DNA from: Calothrix sp. NIES-3974
Lineage (GTDB): Bacteria > Cyanobacteriota > Cyanobacteriia > Cyanobacteriales > Nostocaceae
Reading direction: 5' to 3'
Assembly: GCF_002368395.1 (NCBI RefSeq)
Contig: NZ_AP018254.1
Location: 4,092,001-4,156,000 of the forward strand
DNA length: 64,000 nt
Under the pieces are notes generated by a model. The model was not told the origin of the DNA. It saw only the letters and a program-made list of their open reading frames with translations, and searched no databases. A program made the translations under genes and the position numbers. Shown here in pieces: positions 8,628 to 17,196 of this stretch. Numbering within the stretch: the first letter of the stretch is position 1; each line of letters starts with the position of its first letter.

Positions 8628-9561
8628 GGTAATGGAAAATAAGAATTTAAGTTTTCATGAGTGGCAAGCATGTGACAATAACATGTCATAAAGACATTTA
8701 AATAAATTTGCGGCACGTAGTCTATAGAGAAATAAATGATAATGATTATGACAGTTAGTCTCTAAATCTCAAAAATTTTAAATTTAAAAATCTGAGTATT
8801 TACTAAAATTCATCGCTATGAATAGATGAATTAGGACTTACGCATTTATTGCCATAAAACAAGATATTGAGATTGCTACGTAAGCAAGTCGTTCCGCTGC
8901 GTGTCTACCTGATATTGTAATAACGTAACTGCGTAGTGATTGCGTAATTCCTGTGAATAAAATATGTATTTACTTGCGAAAAAATAATTGATACCAGCCA
9001 AAGTCAATTAAACGCCATCATGTCTGTTTATAATAGACACAACGTTTTAGTCATCTCTTCAACAAATCACCCATAGCGCCTCTAAACAACTAATTCCAAA
9101 TCCAAAATATAGATGAACCGCAATCGGCTGTTGCTCATTTAATTTGCATATTCACTACTTTTGATGGATGACTATCAACTATTTGTCAACTGTTAACCGT
9201 CAGTACAACAATAATTCGGGATAATTAATCCAGCGAATAAAACTAAAAACACCCTACTCACTTAAACAGGACTAATTGACAAATCATTGGTAACAATCTG
9301 CCAAAATACTTCACACTTAGAATATTATCGGTATTTGAATATTCATTTGGTACAAAAAAAATAATTTATAATTTCTTTAATTGTTAGATATTAATAGGAA
9401 TTTAAAATTTACATAAATTTCATAAACTCATCATTATTGCCAATAGAATCAATCCTGAAGATAAACTACATCTATCAAAGGGAAGAACTGGAAGTAGATT
9501 GGTAATTTCTCCAGAAACATGCAAAATATTAGTTAGTTCAGAAATCAAAATCAACAATTTT
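8628..9561. other. Long AT-rich intergenic region with a MITE
   Basis: The 930-bp gap between the divergent UbiA-type gene and the cytochrome gene holds a MITE-like element at 8833-8952 and a short hairpin near 9019-9041 (TGTCTGTT/AATAGACA). I see no supported gene. The reading frame of the cytochrome is open upstream of its ATG, but that part has no signal-peptide character. Confidence 0.5.
8833..8952. repeat. MITE-like element with AGGACTTACGCA terminal inverted repeats (copy 1)
   Basis: The left end AGGACTTACGCA (8833-8844) and right end TGCGTAATTCCT (8941-8952) are inverted copies with one mismatch, 120 bp apart. The interior is unrelated to the second copy at 22497-22588. No open frame is inside, as expected for a non-autonomous element mobilised in trans. 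Confidence 0.65.
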
Positions 9562-9900
9562 ATGACAAAAGCTATACTCAGTAAACTTTGCATCGTTTTT
9601 GCTGTAACATTTATCATAGCCATTTCCCCGGCATACGCAGAAAATATGATTAACCCAGAGAAAATATTTACAACCCACTGTGCAGGATGTCACATTAATG
9701 GCGGTAATATAGTGAGGCGAGGAAAAAACTTGAAAATTAAAACACTAGAGAGGAACGGCTTTGACAATGTGAATGCGATCGCCCAACTAGTCACTAACGG
9801 CAAGAATAACATGTCCGCCTATAAAGACCGTCTAACCGTGGAAGAAATCCAAGCGGTCTCGGAGTATGTACTGACCCAAGCGAAAAATGGTTGGAAATAA
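9562..9900 (+). CDS. Cytochrome c6-like soluble monohaem cytochrome
   Basis: The chosen ATG at 9562 gives 112 residues starting MTKAILSKLCIVFAVTFIIA, a signal peptide ending ISPAYA; the frame is open further upstream but lacks sense there. The mature protein has the haem motif CAGCH and GGNIVRRGKNLK, and ends in YVLTQAKNGWK. This matches cytochrome c6 (NGGN after the haem site, C-terminal NGW). The axial methionine is in NNMSAYKDRL, where typical c6 has MPAF. Cytochrome c6 carries electrons from cytochrome b6f to photosystem I or oxidase in the thylakoid lumen. The altered methionine loop suggests either petJ or one of the low-potential c6-like paralogues. Confidence 0.85.
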   Translation: MTKAILSKLCIVFAVTFIIAISPAYAENMINPEKIFTTHCAGCHINGGNIVRRGKNLKIKTLERNGFDNVNAIAQLVTNGKNNMSAYKDRLTVEEIQAVSEYVLTQAKNGWK

Positions 9901-9961
9901 GGTAGGAAACAGAATACAGGAGTAACCTCTTAACACCCAGTAATCAGTAATCAAGGGTCAA

Positions 9962-10012
9962 AATAATCCAAAATCGAATAATCCAAAATCTAAAATCCAA
10001 AATCTAAAATCC
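9962..10012. repeat. Short tandem AATCCAAAATCT-type repeat
   Basis: Overlapping AATCCAAAAT and CTAAAATCCA units run up to the aldo/keto reductase start. Such heptamer-like STRR runs are typical of Nostocales spacers. A shorter run of the same type is at about 20034-20058, also just before a gene. Confidence 0.7.
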
Positions 10013-10014
10013 AG

Positions 10015-11031
10015 ATGACTTTTCCTCAATCCAGTCGATTACAATTTACCCCTGATTTAAACATCTGTCGTCTGTTGAATGGAATGTGGCAAGTTTCCGG
10101 AGGACACGGACGCATCAATGCCAATTCAGCAATTGAGATGATGTTTAAATACCATGATGCAGGATTTACCACCTGGGATTTAGCAGACCATTATGGACCT
10201 GCGGAGGATTTAATCGGTGAATTCCGTCGTCAACTGATGAAAACCCGTGGGGAAGCAGCTTTATCATCCATACAAGCCTTTACCAAATGGGTTCCCCGTC
10301 CTGGTAAAATGACACGGGAAATTGTTGAGAAAAATATTCAAACTTCCCTACGTCGCATGGATGTTCCAAGTTTGGATTTGCTCCAATTCCATTGGTGGGA
10401 TTACAGCGACAGTAATTACCTAGATGCCTTAAAATTTATGGCAGATTTACAGGCAGAAGGGAAAATAAAGCATTTAGCCCTGACCAACTTTGACACCGAA
10501 CACTTAGAAATTATTACCGCAGCAGGAATTAAAATTGTTTCTAACCAAGTGCAATTTTCCCTAGTTGACCGTCGTCCAGAAGTTGCGATGGTGCAATTTT
10601 GTCAACAGCACAATATCAAATTATTCACCTATGGAACATTATGTGGTGGATTTTTATCTGAAAAGTATCTAGGCAAACCGGAGCCAAATCGCTTTGGATT
10701 AGAAACAGTCAGTCAGAAAAAATATAAACAAATGATTGATGCTTGGGGAGGATGGCAATTATTTCAAGAATTACTTCATTGCCTTAAGCAAATCGCCGAT
10801 AAACATCAAGTGAGTATTGCAAATGTAGCAGTGAGAGCGATTTTAGAAAATCCCTGTGTTGGTGGGGTAATTGTGGGAGCTAGATTAGGTATAGCCGAAC
10901 ATATTCAAGATAATCAGCGAGTATTTGACTTTGAATTAGATGGGGAAGACTGGCAGAAAATAAATGCAATCTCCATTCAATCCCGTGATTTATTCGCCAT
11001 TATTGGTGATTGTGGTGATGAATATCGATAA
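10015..11031 (+). CDS. Aldo/keto reductase family protein
   Basis: The 338-residue product has the AKR catalytic tetrad in order: aspartate and tyrosine in WDLADHYGPAE, lysine in QAFTKWVPRP, and histidine in LLQFHWWDYSD. The (beta/alpha)8 barrel continues with VQFSLVDRRPE and a C-terminal NADPH-binding part (ENPCVGGVIVGAR). The enzyme should reduce a carbonyl using NADPH, but the substrate is unknown. The ATG directly follows the AATCCAAAATCT repeat, so the ribosome binding site is poor. It is followed 237 bp later by a DUF1499 gene, and a half-palindrome of the GAGACG family lies between them near 11097-11118. Confidence 0.9.
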   Translation: MTFPQSSRLQFTPDLNICRLLNGMWQVSGGHGRINANSAIEMMFKYHDAGFTTWDLADHYGPAEDLIGEFRRQLMKTRGEAALSSIQAFTKWVPRPGKMTREIVEKNIQTSLRRMDVPSLDLLQFHWWDYSDSNYLDALKFMADLQAEGKIKHLALTNFDTEHLEIITAAGIKIVSNQVQFSLVDRRPEVAMVQFCQQHNIKLFTYGTLCGGFLSEKYLGKPEPNRFGLETVSQKKYKQMIDAWGGWQLFQELLHCLKQIADKHQVSIANVAVRAILENPCVGGVIVGARLGIAEHIQDNQRVFDFELDGEDWQKINAISIQSRDLFAIIGDCGDEYR

Positions 11032-11268
11032 TTTCCAGAAACCGGGTATTACTGAATACAAAGATATGAATTGAAAATTGTACGTTATGATGTATTTGCA
11101 TTGCTACGTCTCTACGATGATTGCGGTTTTAATCCAATAATGTCAATAAGTCAATAAATATAATTCCTACCCAAATTCAGCAACACCAAAACCCGAATTA
11201 TCGATCTAGATGGTTCCAATTTCAAGTTCAGAAATTTCTCCTGTATTCTGTATTCACCTCAAAAATAT

Positions 11269-11736
11269 ATGCTTCGTTTCATAATTATTATTTTTGCCAT
11301 ATTCCTTTGCTGGACGGGTTACTTGATTCCAGACAGCTTAACTAACGCTATTGCTGCGGAAACTTCTCAAAATCAACCATTCTTATCAGCTTGTCCCCGA
11401 ACACCTAATTGCGTTGTTAGCCAAGGTGCTGATTCCCAACATGCAATTGATCCGATTCCCTATCACGTGAGTCGCGAACAAGCACGGGAAACTTTACTCA
11501 AAGTTGTCAGCGTTGTTCCTCGTACAGAAGTAATTGAAAAAACCGACAACTATATCCATGCGACTAGCAAAAGCCGTATTTTTAAATTTGTGGACGATGT
11601 GGAATTTTATTTACCTGAAAATGAAAATGTGATCCATGTGCGTTCCGCTTCCCGTGTCGGGGAATCAGACCTGGGGGTGAATCGCAGACGGGTGGAACAA
11701 ATTCGCTTGGCTTTGCAGGATTTGGGAATATCTTAG
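11269..11736 (+). CDS. DUF1499 domain protein, exported
   Basis: The 155-residue product starts with a signal peptide (MLRFIIIIFAIFLCWTGYLI, ending near AIAAE at residue 31). The mature part shows the DUF1499 signature: a short CPRTPNCVVSQ near the start, DPIPYH, then RIFKFVDDVEFYL and HVRSASRVGESDLGVNRRRV. Members occur in cyanobacteria and plastids, often as lumenal or periplasmic proteins of unknown function. The two cysteines in CPRTPNC could form a disulfide. It converges with the M23 peptidase gene with only 10 bp between stop codons. Confidence 0.9.
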   Translation: MLRFIIIIFAIFLCWTGYLIPDSLTNAIAAETSQNQPFLSACPRTPNCVVSQGADSQHAIDPIPYHVSREQARETLLKVVSVVPRTEVIEKTDNYIHATSKSRIFKFVDDVEFYLPENENVIHVRSASRVGESDLGVNRRRVEQIRLALQDLGIS

Positions 11737-11746
11737 ATTTTGGATT

Positions 11747-12955
11747 TTATAAATAAGGTGCGGGATCGATGGGAGTACCACTGCGACGTACTTCAAAATG
11801 GAGGTGGGGACCGGTGGACAAACCCGTAGAACCTATATTAGCGATGATTTGTCCCCGTTGAACGTTTTGTCCTTCATAGACATGTAACTCACTACAGTGG
11901 GCGTACAAAGTTGTGATATCATTTCCGTGGCTAATAATTACGGTACGTCCGTAGCCACCCTGCCAGCCAGCAAAAATTACTACACCGGAATCGGCTGCAC
12001 GGATGGGACTGCCATAACTATCGGCAAAATCGATACCACTGTGAAATCGTTGATAGCCGAGGATGGGATGCATACGCCAACCAAAACCACTGCTAATTCT
12101 GGCGTTACTAGGGAAGGCGAAAATACCTGTACCGCTAGTAAAACTTTTACCTAGAGCTTTAGCTGCGGCCGCCCGTGCTTGCATAGCGGCTATCTTTTCG
12201 GCTATCATTTTACCTATGGTGGCACTATCTTCAGCTAATTTGGTTTCCGCAGCAGAGAGGGCGATTTTATCGTTGTTGAGGCGTTGGATAAGTTGATCCT
12301 GTTGTTGAGCTTGGGCTTGAAAGTCGGCTTTTTGAGCTAGTAATTGTTGACGAATCAGTTCAGTTTCGTTTTTCGCAGCTTCAACGGCGGTTTTTTGGTT
12401 AAGTAGGAGAGTTGCCTCGGTTGTTAATTCGGCGAGGATTTTTTGATCACTTTCATATACAGACTTGAGGTAGCGACGACGGCGAATAAAATCGTTTAAA
12501 TTTTGACTTTGTAATAAAATTGCCCAACCATGACTTTTAGGGGAACGCTGTAAAAAACGTAACCTAGCAATTGTGGCTTGTTGCCGGGAAATATAGGCAG
12601 TTTCCGCAGCTTGGAGTTGGTTTTGCAGGGTTTTGAGTCTTTCTGTAGCGATTTTTAACCGTTGTTCGCTGTCTTGGATTTGGGAATTGGTGGTTTGGAG
12701 ATTGGTATTTAAACCTTGTAATCTTTTTTCCGCTTCTGTCTGTAAATTTATCAAGCGATCGCGTTCTTGGATGATTTGTTGACGTTGTTGTTGCAACTGT
12801 TGTTGTTGCGATCGCATTTGGTTGATTTCCGGTGAATTGATTTGTCCCTGTACAGGGTGGTTGAGAAATAGGGGGAGAAACACACCCACCACACAACATA
12901 TAACTACACCTAATTTCCCAAGCAAACGGGGGACTTGCAACTGTAAGTTGTTCAT
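11747..12955 (-). CDS. EnvC-like coiled-coil protein with M23 peptidase (LytM) domain
   Basis: Starting at the ATG at 12955 the product has 402 residues; another in-frame ATG is seven codons upstream. A hydrophobic export signal (LGKLGVVICCVVGVFLPLFL) is followed by a long Q-rich coiled coil (about residues 40-250). A C-terminal LytM domain follows, with the zinc ligands HSGIDFA and HLHFEVR and the middle His in ITTLYAHCSEL. M23 enzymes cut peptide crosslinks in peptidoglycan or activate amidases at the division septum. The HxxxD and HxH ligands look intact, so it may be an active endopeptidase rather than the degenerate EnvC of Escherichia coli. No neighbour points to a partner. Confidence 0.9.
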   Translation of the reverse strand: MNNLQLQVPRLLGKLGVVICCVVGVFLPLFLNHPVQGQINSPEINQMRSQQQQLQQQRQQIIQERDRLINLQTEAEKRLQGLNTNLQTTNSQIQDSEQRLKIATERLKTLQNQLQAAETAYISRQQATIARLRFLQRSPKSHGWAILLQSQNLNDFIRRRRYLKSVYESDQKILAELTTEATLLLNQKTAVEAAKNETELIRQQLLAQKADFQAQAQQQDQLIQRLNNDKIALSAAETKLAEDSATIGKMIAEKIAAMQARAAAAKALGKSFTSGTGIFAFPSNARISSGFGWRMHPILGYQRFHSGIDFADSYGSPIRAADSGVVIFAGWQGGYGRTVIISHGNDITTLYAHCSELHVYEGQNVQRGQIIANIGSTGLSTGPHLHFEVRRSGTPIDPAPYL

Positions 12956-13065
12956 GCTGATTATTCGGGAAAACATGGGCTAATGGGTCATAACCCATGT
13001 ATTATTCCCAAAAAAATCTGTATTTTCACATAAATGGTGAGAAGGGAGTCGGGAGTTGGGAATGG

Positions 13066-13194
13066 GTGATAATAGCAAGCAGATAAATTTTGTAGAGACG
13101 TAGCATTGCTACGTCTCATGTAGATATGTTGCCAACATTTTTGTAATCAATATCAAAATAAAAACGTAGAGACGACCCGACGGGTCGTCTCTAC
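13066..13194. repeat. GAGACG-family repeats: MITE-like copy C plus adjacent 29-bp palindrome
   Basis: GAGACGTAGC, a three-base loop and GCTACGTCTC lie at 13095-13117, inside a sequence similar to copy A. A second palindrome at 13166-13194 has arms GTAGAGACGACCC and GGGTCGTCTCTAC. The latter stem type (CCCGACGGG) recurs at 39710-39732 and 46567-46595. The pair fills most of the spacer downstream of the rodZ-like gene. Confidence 0.65.
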
Positions 13195-13228
13195 ATCAAC
13201 ACAACATTATTATGAAAATTATGGAGAA

Positions 13229-14017
13229 TTAAGAACGATTATTAGCTGCAACCGTTAAGACATTTTCCTGACCCGGTTTACCCAGGGGTTTTGCTGTCTT
13301 TTGATTCACACTGACCAGGACACTTCCCGCATTTCCAGCACGTATTGTTAAACTATTCTGTGCAGTCAAAGTACGTTGTGTTCCCTGGGGTAACACTCCC
13401 TCAAATTGGGTTTTACCATCAACTTCAATCCGCACCCAAGAAGCATCCTTCAACATCAAACCGACCTTCACATCTTGCTCTTGGGGATTATTTGTGGTCA
13501 CCAGAGCTGATTTGACCTGCGAACGAGGTTGCAATTCCTGATTTAATACTTGAATGGATTCGCGCTCTAAATTACGCGATCGCATTTCCGTGACTCCAAA
13601 CAGTTGGGATAACCCTGTCACCGAGCAAAAAATTAACCCAATATAAAATAAATACAAATGCACTGGACGAATTTGACCAGAACTACCTTTCCATTTGGGT
13701 TTGAGACTAACTCGGTTCACACCAACGGGGTAACTACTAGCTAACTCTGTACCGTTTAAACCTAGGGTATCAGCGTAAATACGAATGAAACCCTGAGTAT
13801 AAATTGGTTCAGGTAAATTTTCCAAATCAGCAGCTTCAATTGCTTGCAAAATCCGGTAGGGGATTTTGGTTTGCAAAATCATTTCATACAAATCGAAACC
13901 CTTTGCTTCCCGTTTGCTAATTAATTGGGTGGCAATTTCTTGTAAGGCTATAACCCTTAACTCATCGAACGAAGGAGCGGATTCGTGGTGTTGTTTCTTT
14001 TTAGTAAGCCACTTCAT
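13229..14017 (-). CDS. RodZ-like protein: cytoplasmic HTH, one membrane helix, C-terminal DUF4115-type domain
   Basis: The 262-residue product has an N-terminal Xre-type helix-turn-helix segment (about 25-95; ISKREAKGFDLYEMILQTKI, RILQAIEAADLENLPEPIYT and GFIRIYADTLGLN). A basic juxtamembrane stretch precedes a single membrane helix (about 121-143, LYLFYIGLIFCSVTGLSQLF). The C-terminal beta domain has ASWVRIEVDGKTQFEGVLPQ, the RodZ/DUF4115 pattern. RodZ links MreB to the wall synthesis machinery and sets rod shape. Its ATG overlaps the end of the upstream pseudouridine synthase gene by four bases, so the two are probably translationally coupled. Confidence 0.88.
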   Translation of the reverse strand: MKWLTKKKQHHESAPSFDELRVIALQEIATQLISKREAKGFDLYEMILQTKIPYRILQAIEAADLENLPEPIYTQGFIRIYADTLGLNGTELASSYPVGVNRVSLKPKWKGSSGQIRPVHLYLFYIGLIFCSVTGLSQLFGVTEMRSRNLERESIQVLNQELQPRSQVKSALVTTNNPQEQDVKVGLMLKDASWVRIEVDGKTQFEGVLPQGTQRTLTAQNSLTIRAGNAGSVLVSVNQKTAKPLGKPGQENVLTVAANNRS

Positions 14018-14805
14018 GGGTTTTTACTCCTTAAACCTGCAGAATCATTAATAGGAAATTGGTTACATTGATGTTTCAAATCGCGAATCTCCCAATCTGT
14101 GAGTAAGCGATAGGAACCTTCCGGTAAACTAGCCTTTCCCGGAGGATGTAACTGAATCGAACCAATCGCTGTTCGATGGAGTTCGATTACTGAATGTCCC
14201 AAAATCTCCGCCACGCGGCGAATTTGGCGATTGCGACCCTCTTGGAGAATTATTTCTAACTGGGTTGATTGCGCATATTTTTTGATTACGCGTATTCTCG
14301 CAGTTCGAGTCATTCGTCCATCGAGTTTTATACCATGTCGCCAGCGTTTGAGGGTGGACTCTGTGGGGTGTCCTTCCACTACAACACGGTAGGTTTTGGG
14401 AATACTGTGGCTAGGATGGGTTAGCCAAAATGTTAAGTCACCATCATTGGTGAGGATTAATGCACCCGTTGAATCTGCATCCAAACGTCCAACCGGATGA
14501 ATTCCCTGACCTGCTGCCAACTCTGGGGGAATTAAATCCAATACCGTTGGTCTCCCCTGGGGATCGTCACATGTAGATACAACACCTGCGGGTTTATGGA
14601 GTAATAAATAACTTAATTGGGGACGTTGGGCGATCGCAATCGCTTTGCCATCAATCGTAATGCGATCGCATTCGGGATCAACTTTTTGACCAATTTGTGC
14701 AACGATACCATTAACTCGTACACGCGATTGGGAAATCATCACTTCCGCTTGGCGACGAGAAGCTATACCCATTTGGGAAAGAAATTTTTGTAACCTCGTA
14801 TCCAT
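14014..14805 (-). CDS. RsuA/RluB/RluF-type rRNA pseudouridine synthase
   Basis: The ATG at 14805 gives 263 residues beginning MDTRLQKFLSQMGIASRRQA, the usual start of this family; the longer frame adds 24 residues without conservation. The N-terminal S4 domain (about 3-60, ending VDPECDRITIDGK) is followed by the catalytic domain. That contains HPVGRLDADSTGALILTNDG, where the aspartate of GRLDxxTxGLL is the catalytic residue, and QEGRNRQIRRVAEILGH. The most likely role is modification of 23S rRNA near the peptidyl transferase centre (RluB type). It is unlinked in function to the rodZ-like gene it overlaps, although such pairs are common in cyanobacteria. Confidence 0.9.
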   Translation of the reverse strand: MDTRLQKFLSQMGIASRRQAEVMISQSRVRVNGIVAQIGQKVDPECDRITIDGKAIAIAQRPQLSYLLLHKPAGVVSTCDDPQGRPTVLDLIPPELAAGQGIHPVGRLDADSTGALILTNDGDLTFWLTHPSHSIPKTYRVVVEGHPTESTLKRWRHGIKLDGRMTRTARIRVIKKYAQSTQLEIILQEGRNRQIRRVAEILGHSVIELHRTAIGSIQLHPPGKASLPEGSYRLLTDWEIRDLKHQCNQFPINDSAGLRSKNP

Positions 14806-14955
14806 GTATAACAATTGACCGCAAGCAAACCCAGTTAAATAAATATATCGTTTCGTTTTTCTACTGAATAGGCGCAAATGTTACAGTTGAAACTTATTTA
14901 GTAGATCAATATTCTTTTCTGTTTTATTGACACTGACTACCAATCTCATCATCCC

Positions 14956-15660
14956 ATGACAGAACCACAAAATCACGGCTCCTCCATTCGGATTGTCACC
15001 AAAGTTCTCACCCGTGCAGTTCAAATTTGGCTGCGATCGCAAGTCAGCGCCATTGATAATTTAGAAATCCAGATCGATACTAGCGATCGCCAACTTCTTT
15101 CTGGTTCGATCCCAGCTGTTTCCGTCATTGCTAGTCAAGCAATATACCGGGGAATTCATATTACACATATCAAGTTAAATGCAACAAATATTACTACAAA
15201 TCTCAGTGCTGTGTTACGCGGCAAAGCTATCAAGCTACTGGAACCAGTACCTGTGTACGCAGATGCAACGTTTAGTGAGGAAGCTTTTAGGGCATCACTC
15301 GCCTCAGAAATTTTATCACCAGCCTTGCAGGAGATACTGGTTAAATTTTTACCAGAAAATTATCCAAAAACCAAGCGTATTATTTACCAATCGATCGAAT
15401 TGGGGATGCAACAACTGAAAATATTCACAATTTTTGATCCAGAGGAGTCTGCCATTCCCCTAGAATTTCACCTGGGATTGGAGCTTGTTAGTCAAAATAT
15501 CTTACAAATTCAGGAAATTCAGGTAATTCAAGCCGGACAGATTGTTGTAGAAAACCCATCTGGTATTACTCTCAACCTTGGTTCCGATGTGGAGTTCAAT
15601 CAACTCACAATTCAACCTGGGAAAATATGCTGTCAGGGAACACTGAAAATAAATCCTTGA
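14956..15660 (+). CDS. DUF2993 domain protein (LmeA-like lipid-binding family)
   Basis: The 234-residue product lacks a signal peptide and has the DUF2993 pattern. It has GSIPAVSVIASQAIYRGIHI near residue 50, then IKLNATNITTNL. A second part with ADATFSEEAFRASLASEIL precedes a C-terminal beta-rich half (LELVSQNILQIQEIQVIQAG, VEFNQLTIQPGKI). The family is frequent in cyanobacteria and actinobacteria; the mycobacterial member LmeA binds phosphoinositide-type lipids during lipomannan synthesis. A role in membrane lipid handling is only inferred here. It is divergent from the pseudouridine synthase and converges with the fructosamine kinase-like gene. Confidence 0.85.
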   Translation: MTEPQNHGSSIRIVTKVLTRAVQIWLRSQVSAIDNLEIQIDTSDRQLLSGSIPAVSVIASQAIYRGIHITHIKLNATNITTNLSAVLRGKAIKLLEPVPVYADATFSEEAFRASLASEILSPALQEILVKFLPENYPKTKRIIYQSIELGMQQLKIFTIFDPEESAIPLEFHLGLELVSQNILQIQEIQVIQAGQIVVENPSGITLNLGSDVEFNQLTIQPGKICCQGTLKINP

Positions 15661-15857
15661 TATAAACTATCCGCATTTATCCGTAAAGGAAAACAGTATT
15701 TTCCACATGATTTTTGACATGCACCCGGAAAAAGGCAAAAGAAAATGGGGGACTAGCTGATACAGCAATATAAAACTAGAATAATCAACGGCTATAGCCC
15801 CTAATTATGTAGCGACATGTAGCGACCATTGCGTAAACCATATTACCCTGTTCCCAA

Positions 15858-16721
15858 TCAAACAACCAACTGTTCAATCATCCGATTCGCTTGGGATGCG
15901 TAGCTACCTCCAAAAAGGTTGAAATGATTGAGGATATGGTAAAGGTTATACAGGATTTTCCTCCGTTCGTACCCCGCTTCCAGGGGATAAGCTTCTTGAT
16001 AGGCTTGATAAAATACACGGGGAAATCCACCAAATAATTCAGTCATGGCGATATCGACTTCCCGATCACCGTAATAGGTAGCAGGGTCAAAAATAACTGG
16101 TTCTCCCTCCGCAGAAAAACCCGCATTACCTCCCCACAAATCTCCATGTACTAAAGATGGTGTAACTTCATGTCCGCTCAAAATGTCGGCGATGCTTGCA
16201 AGTAATTTATCTGCCAAGGGAAATCTTGCTCCCCGTTTATGGGCTAATTTAAACTGGTATGCTAGTCGCTGTTGGGTATAAAATTCTATCCAGCTTGGGT
16301 TCCAAGTGTTGATTTGGGGGGTGGAACCGATGGTGTTGTCACGTTGCCAACCAAATCCTTGATTGCTAGTGACACGATGCATCGCCGCCAAATTCCATCC
16401 CATTTTTTGCCAACTGTTGTTATCTCCTCCCCCCATCCCCAGATATTCAAGAATCAGATAGCTCTGAGTACCGGATATTCCCCAGGCTATGGGTTGGGGA
16501 ACGCGAATTGTCTTGGTCGCGAATATCTCTTGTAAACCTAAATACTCGGCTTCAAACATGGCAACCTGGGAAGCCTGATTCACCTTCACAAAATAAGTAT
16601 TATCACCATCACTAATTGTATAGCTTTGATTAATACAACCACCGCTCAAGCTGCGACGCTGATGAGTTTGAAAGTTTTTGCCTTGAATTTTGCTGATGTG
16701 CAGGTCGATATCTTTCCACAT
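15858..16721 (-). CDS. Fructosamine/ketosamine-3-kinase family protein
   Basis: The 287-residue product has the family's kinase-like fold. The N-lobe has SLSGGCINQSYTISDGDNTY and YFVKVN with the ATP-binding lysine. The hinge contains YLILEYLGMG, the catalytic Brenner loop is LVHGDLWGGNAGF, and the metal-binding aspartate is in PVIFDPATYYGDREVDIAMT. Bacterial members phosphorylate ribulosamines or erythrulosamines on glycated proteins so that the sugar adduct falls off. This repair role suits a sugar-rich photosynthetic cell. The gene is monocistronic and converges with the DUF2993 gene. Confidence 0.92.
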   Translation of the reverse strand: MWKDIDLHISKIQGKNFQTHQRRSLSGGCINQSYTISDGDNTYFVKVNQASQVAMFEAEYLGLQEIFATKTIRVPQPIAWGISGTQSYLILEYLGMGGGDNNSWQKMGWNLAAMHRVTSNQGFGWQRDNTIGSTPQINTWNPSWIEFYTQQRLAYQFKLAHKRGARFPLADKLLASIADILSGHEVTPSLVHGDLWGGNAGFSAEGEPVIFDPATYYGDREVDIAMTELFGGFPRVFYQAYQEAYPLEAGYERRKILYNLYHILNHFNLFGGSYASQANRMIEQLVV

Positions 16722-17052
16722 AGTACTAATTCGTAATTCGTAATAATATTACTTGGTATGTAAGCTACGTCAGTAATACCAATTTGAAAAAAGAATGCGA
16801 CAGATGAATTTTGTAGAGACGTAGGTAGCACTGCTACGTCTCATATTGAGTATGTGTTGTCAACATTTTTTGAATCGGTATAAGTCGGTAGCGAGTGCAG
16901 TGCAGTGAAAGGAGGTAATCTCAAGGCTTTGAATATTTTTTGCAATCCTTTACGTAATCAGGTTTATTTGTGATGACTTACTTGATTTGTAATTTGTAAT
17001 GGCTAAACTAAAGGCAAAAGCAACAACTTAGGGGATGAATCCGGGGGGATTG
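16722..17052. other. Intergenic region with MITE-like repeat upstream of the xisH remnant
   Basis: The gap contains the best-preserved GAGACG MITE copy (16776-16881). Just after it is an ATG-initiated 11-codon frame ending in TAG (ATGGCTAAACTAAAG, 16999) that may be debris of xisH. No intact gene is present. Confidence 0.5.
16776..16881. repeat. MITE-like element with central GAGACG palindrome (copy D, best preserved)
   Basis: The left end ATACCAATTTGAAAAAA and right end TTTTTTGAATCGGTAT are imperfect inverted repeats. In the middle, GAGACGTAG and CTACGTCTC (16816-16842) form a stem. The sequence GACAGATGAATTTTGTAGAG between left end and stem recurs in copies at 13066 and 25515. The whole unit is about 106 bp with no open frame. 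Confidence 0.65.
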
Positions 17053-17196
17053 ATGGCAAAATATCCAGTAATTGCGATCGCAAATCCCGCTTTGTTTTTT
17101 CAAATACCATTTACACAAAAAATTATTATCAATAATAATGTCAAAATCATAGTATACGATCCAGAAGACGAGGTGATAGTAAAATGGCAAAAATAG
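17053..17196 (+). pseudogene. xisH: Truncated xisH (C-terminal 47 codons)
   Basis: An open frame starting at an ATG at 17053 encodes MAKYPVIAIANPALFFQIPF, then VKIIVYDPEDEVIVKWQK and a TAG stop. XisH proteins end with an AIP...FFQ segment followed by K-I-x-V-x-D-P-x-x-E-x-I-x-x-W, so this is the C-terminal third of XisH. The N-terminal nuclease-like part, beginning MAKDIFH in family members, is missing. The stop codon overlaps the xisI start by 13 bp, the usual xisH-xisI arrangement, which shows that a normal pair was damaged by deletion. The remnant could still be translated and couple ribosomes into xisI. Confidence 0.75.
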
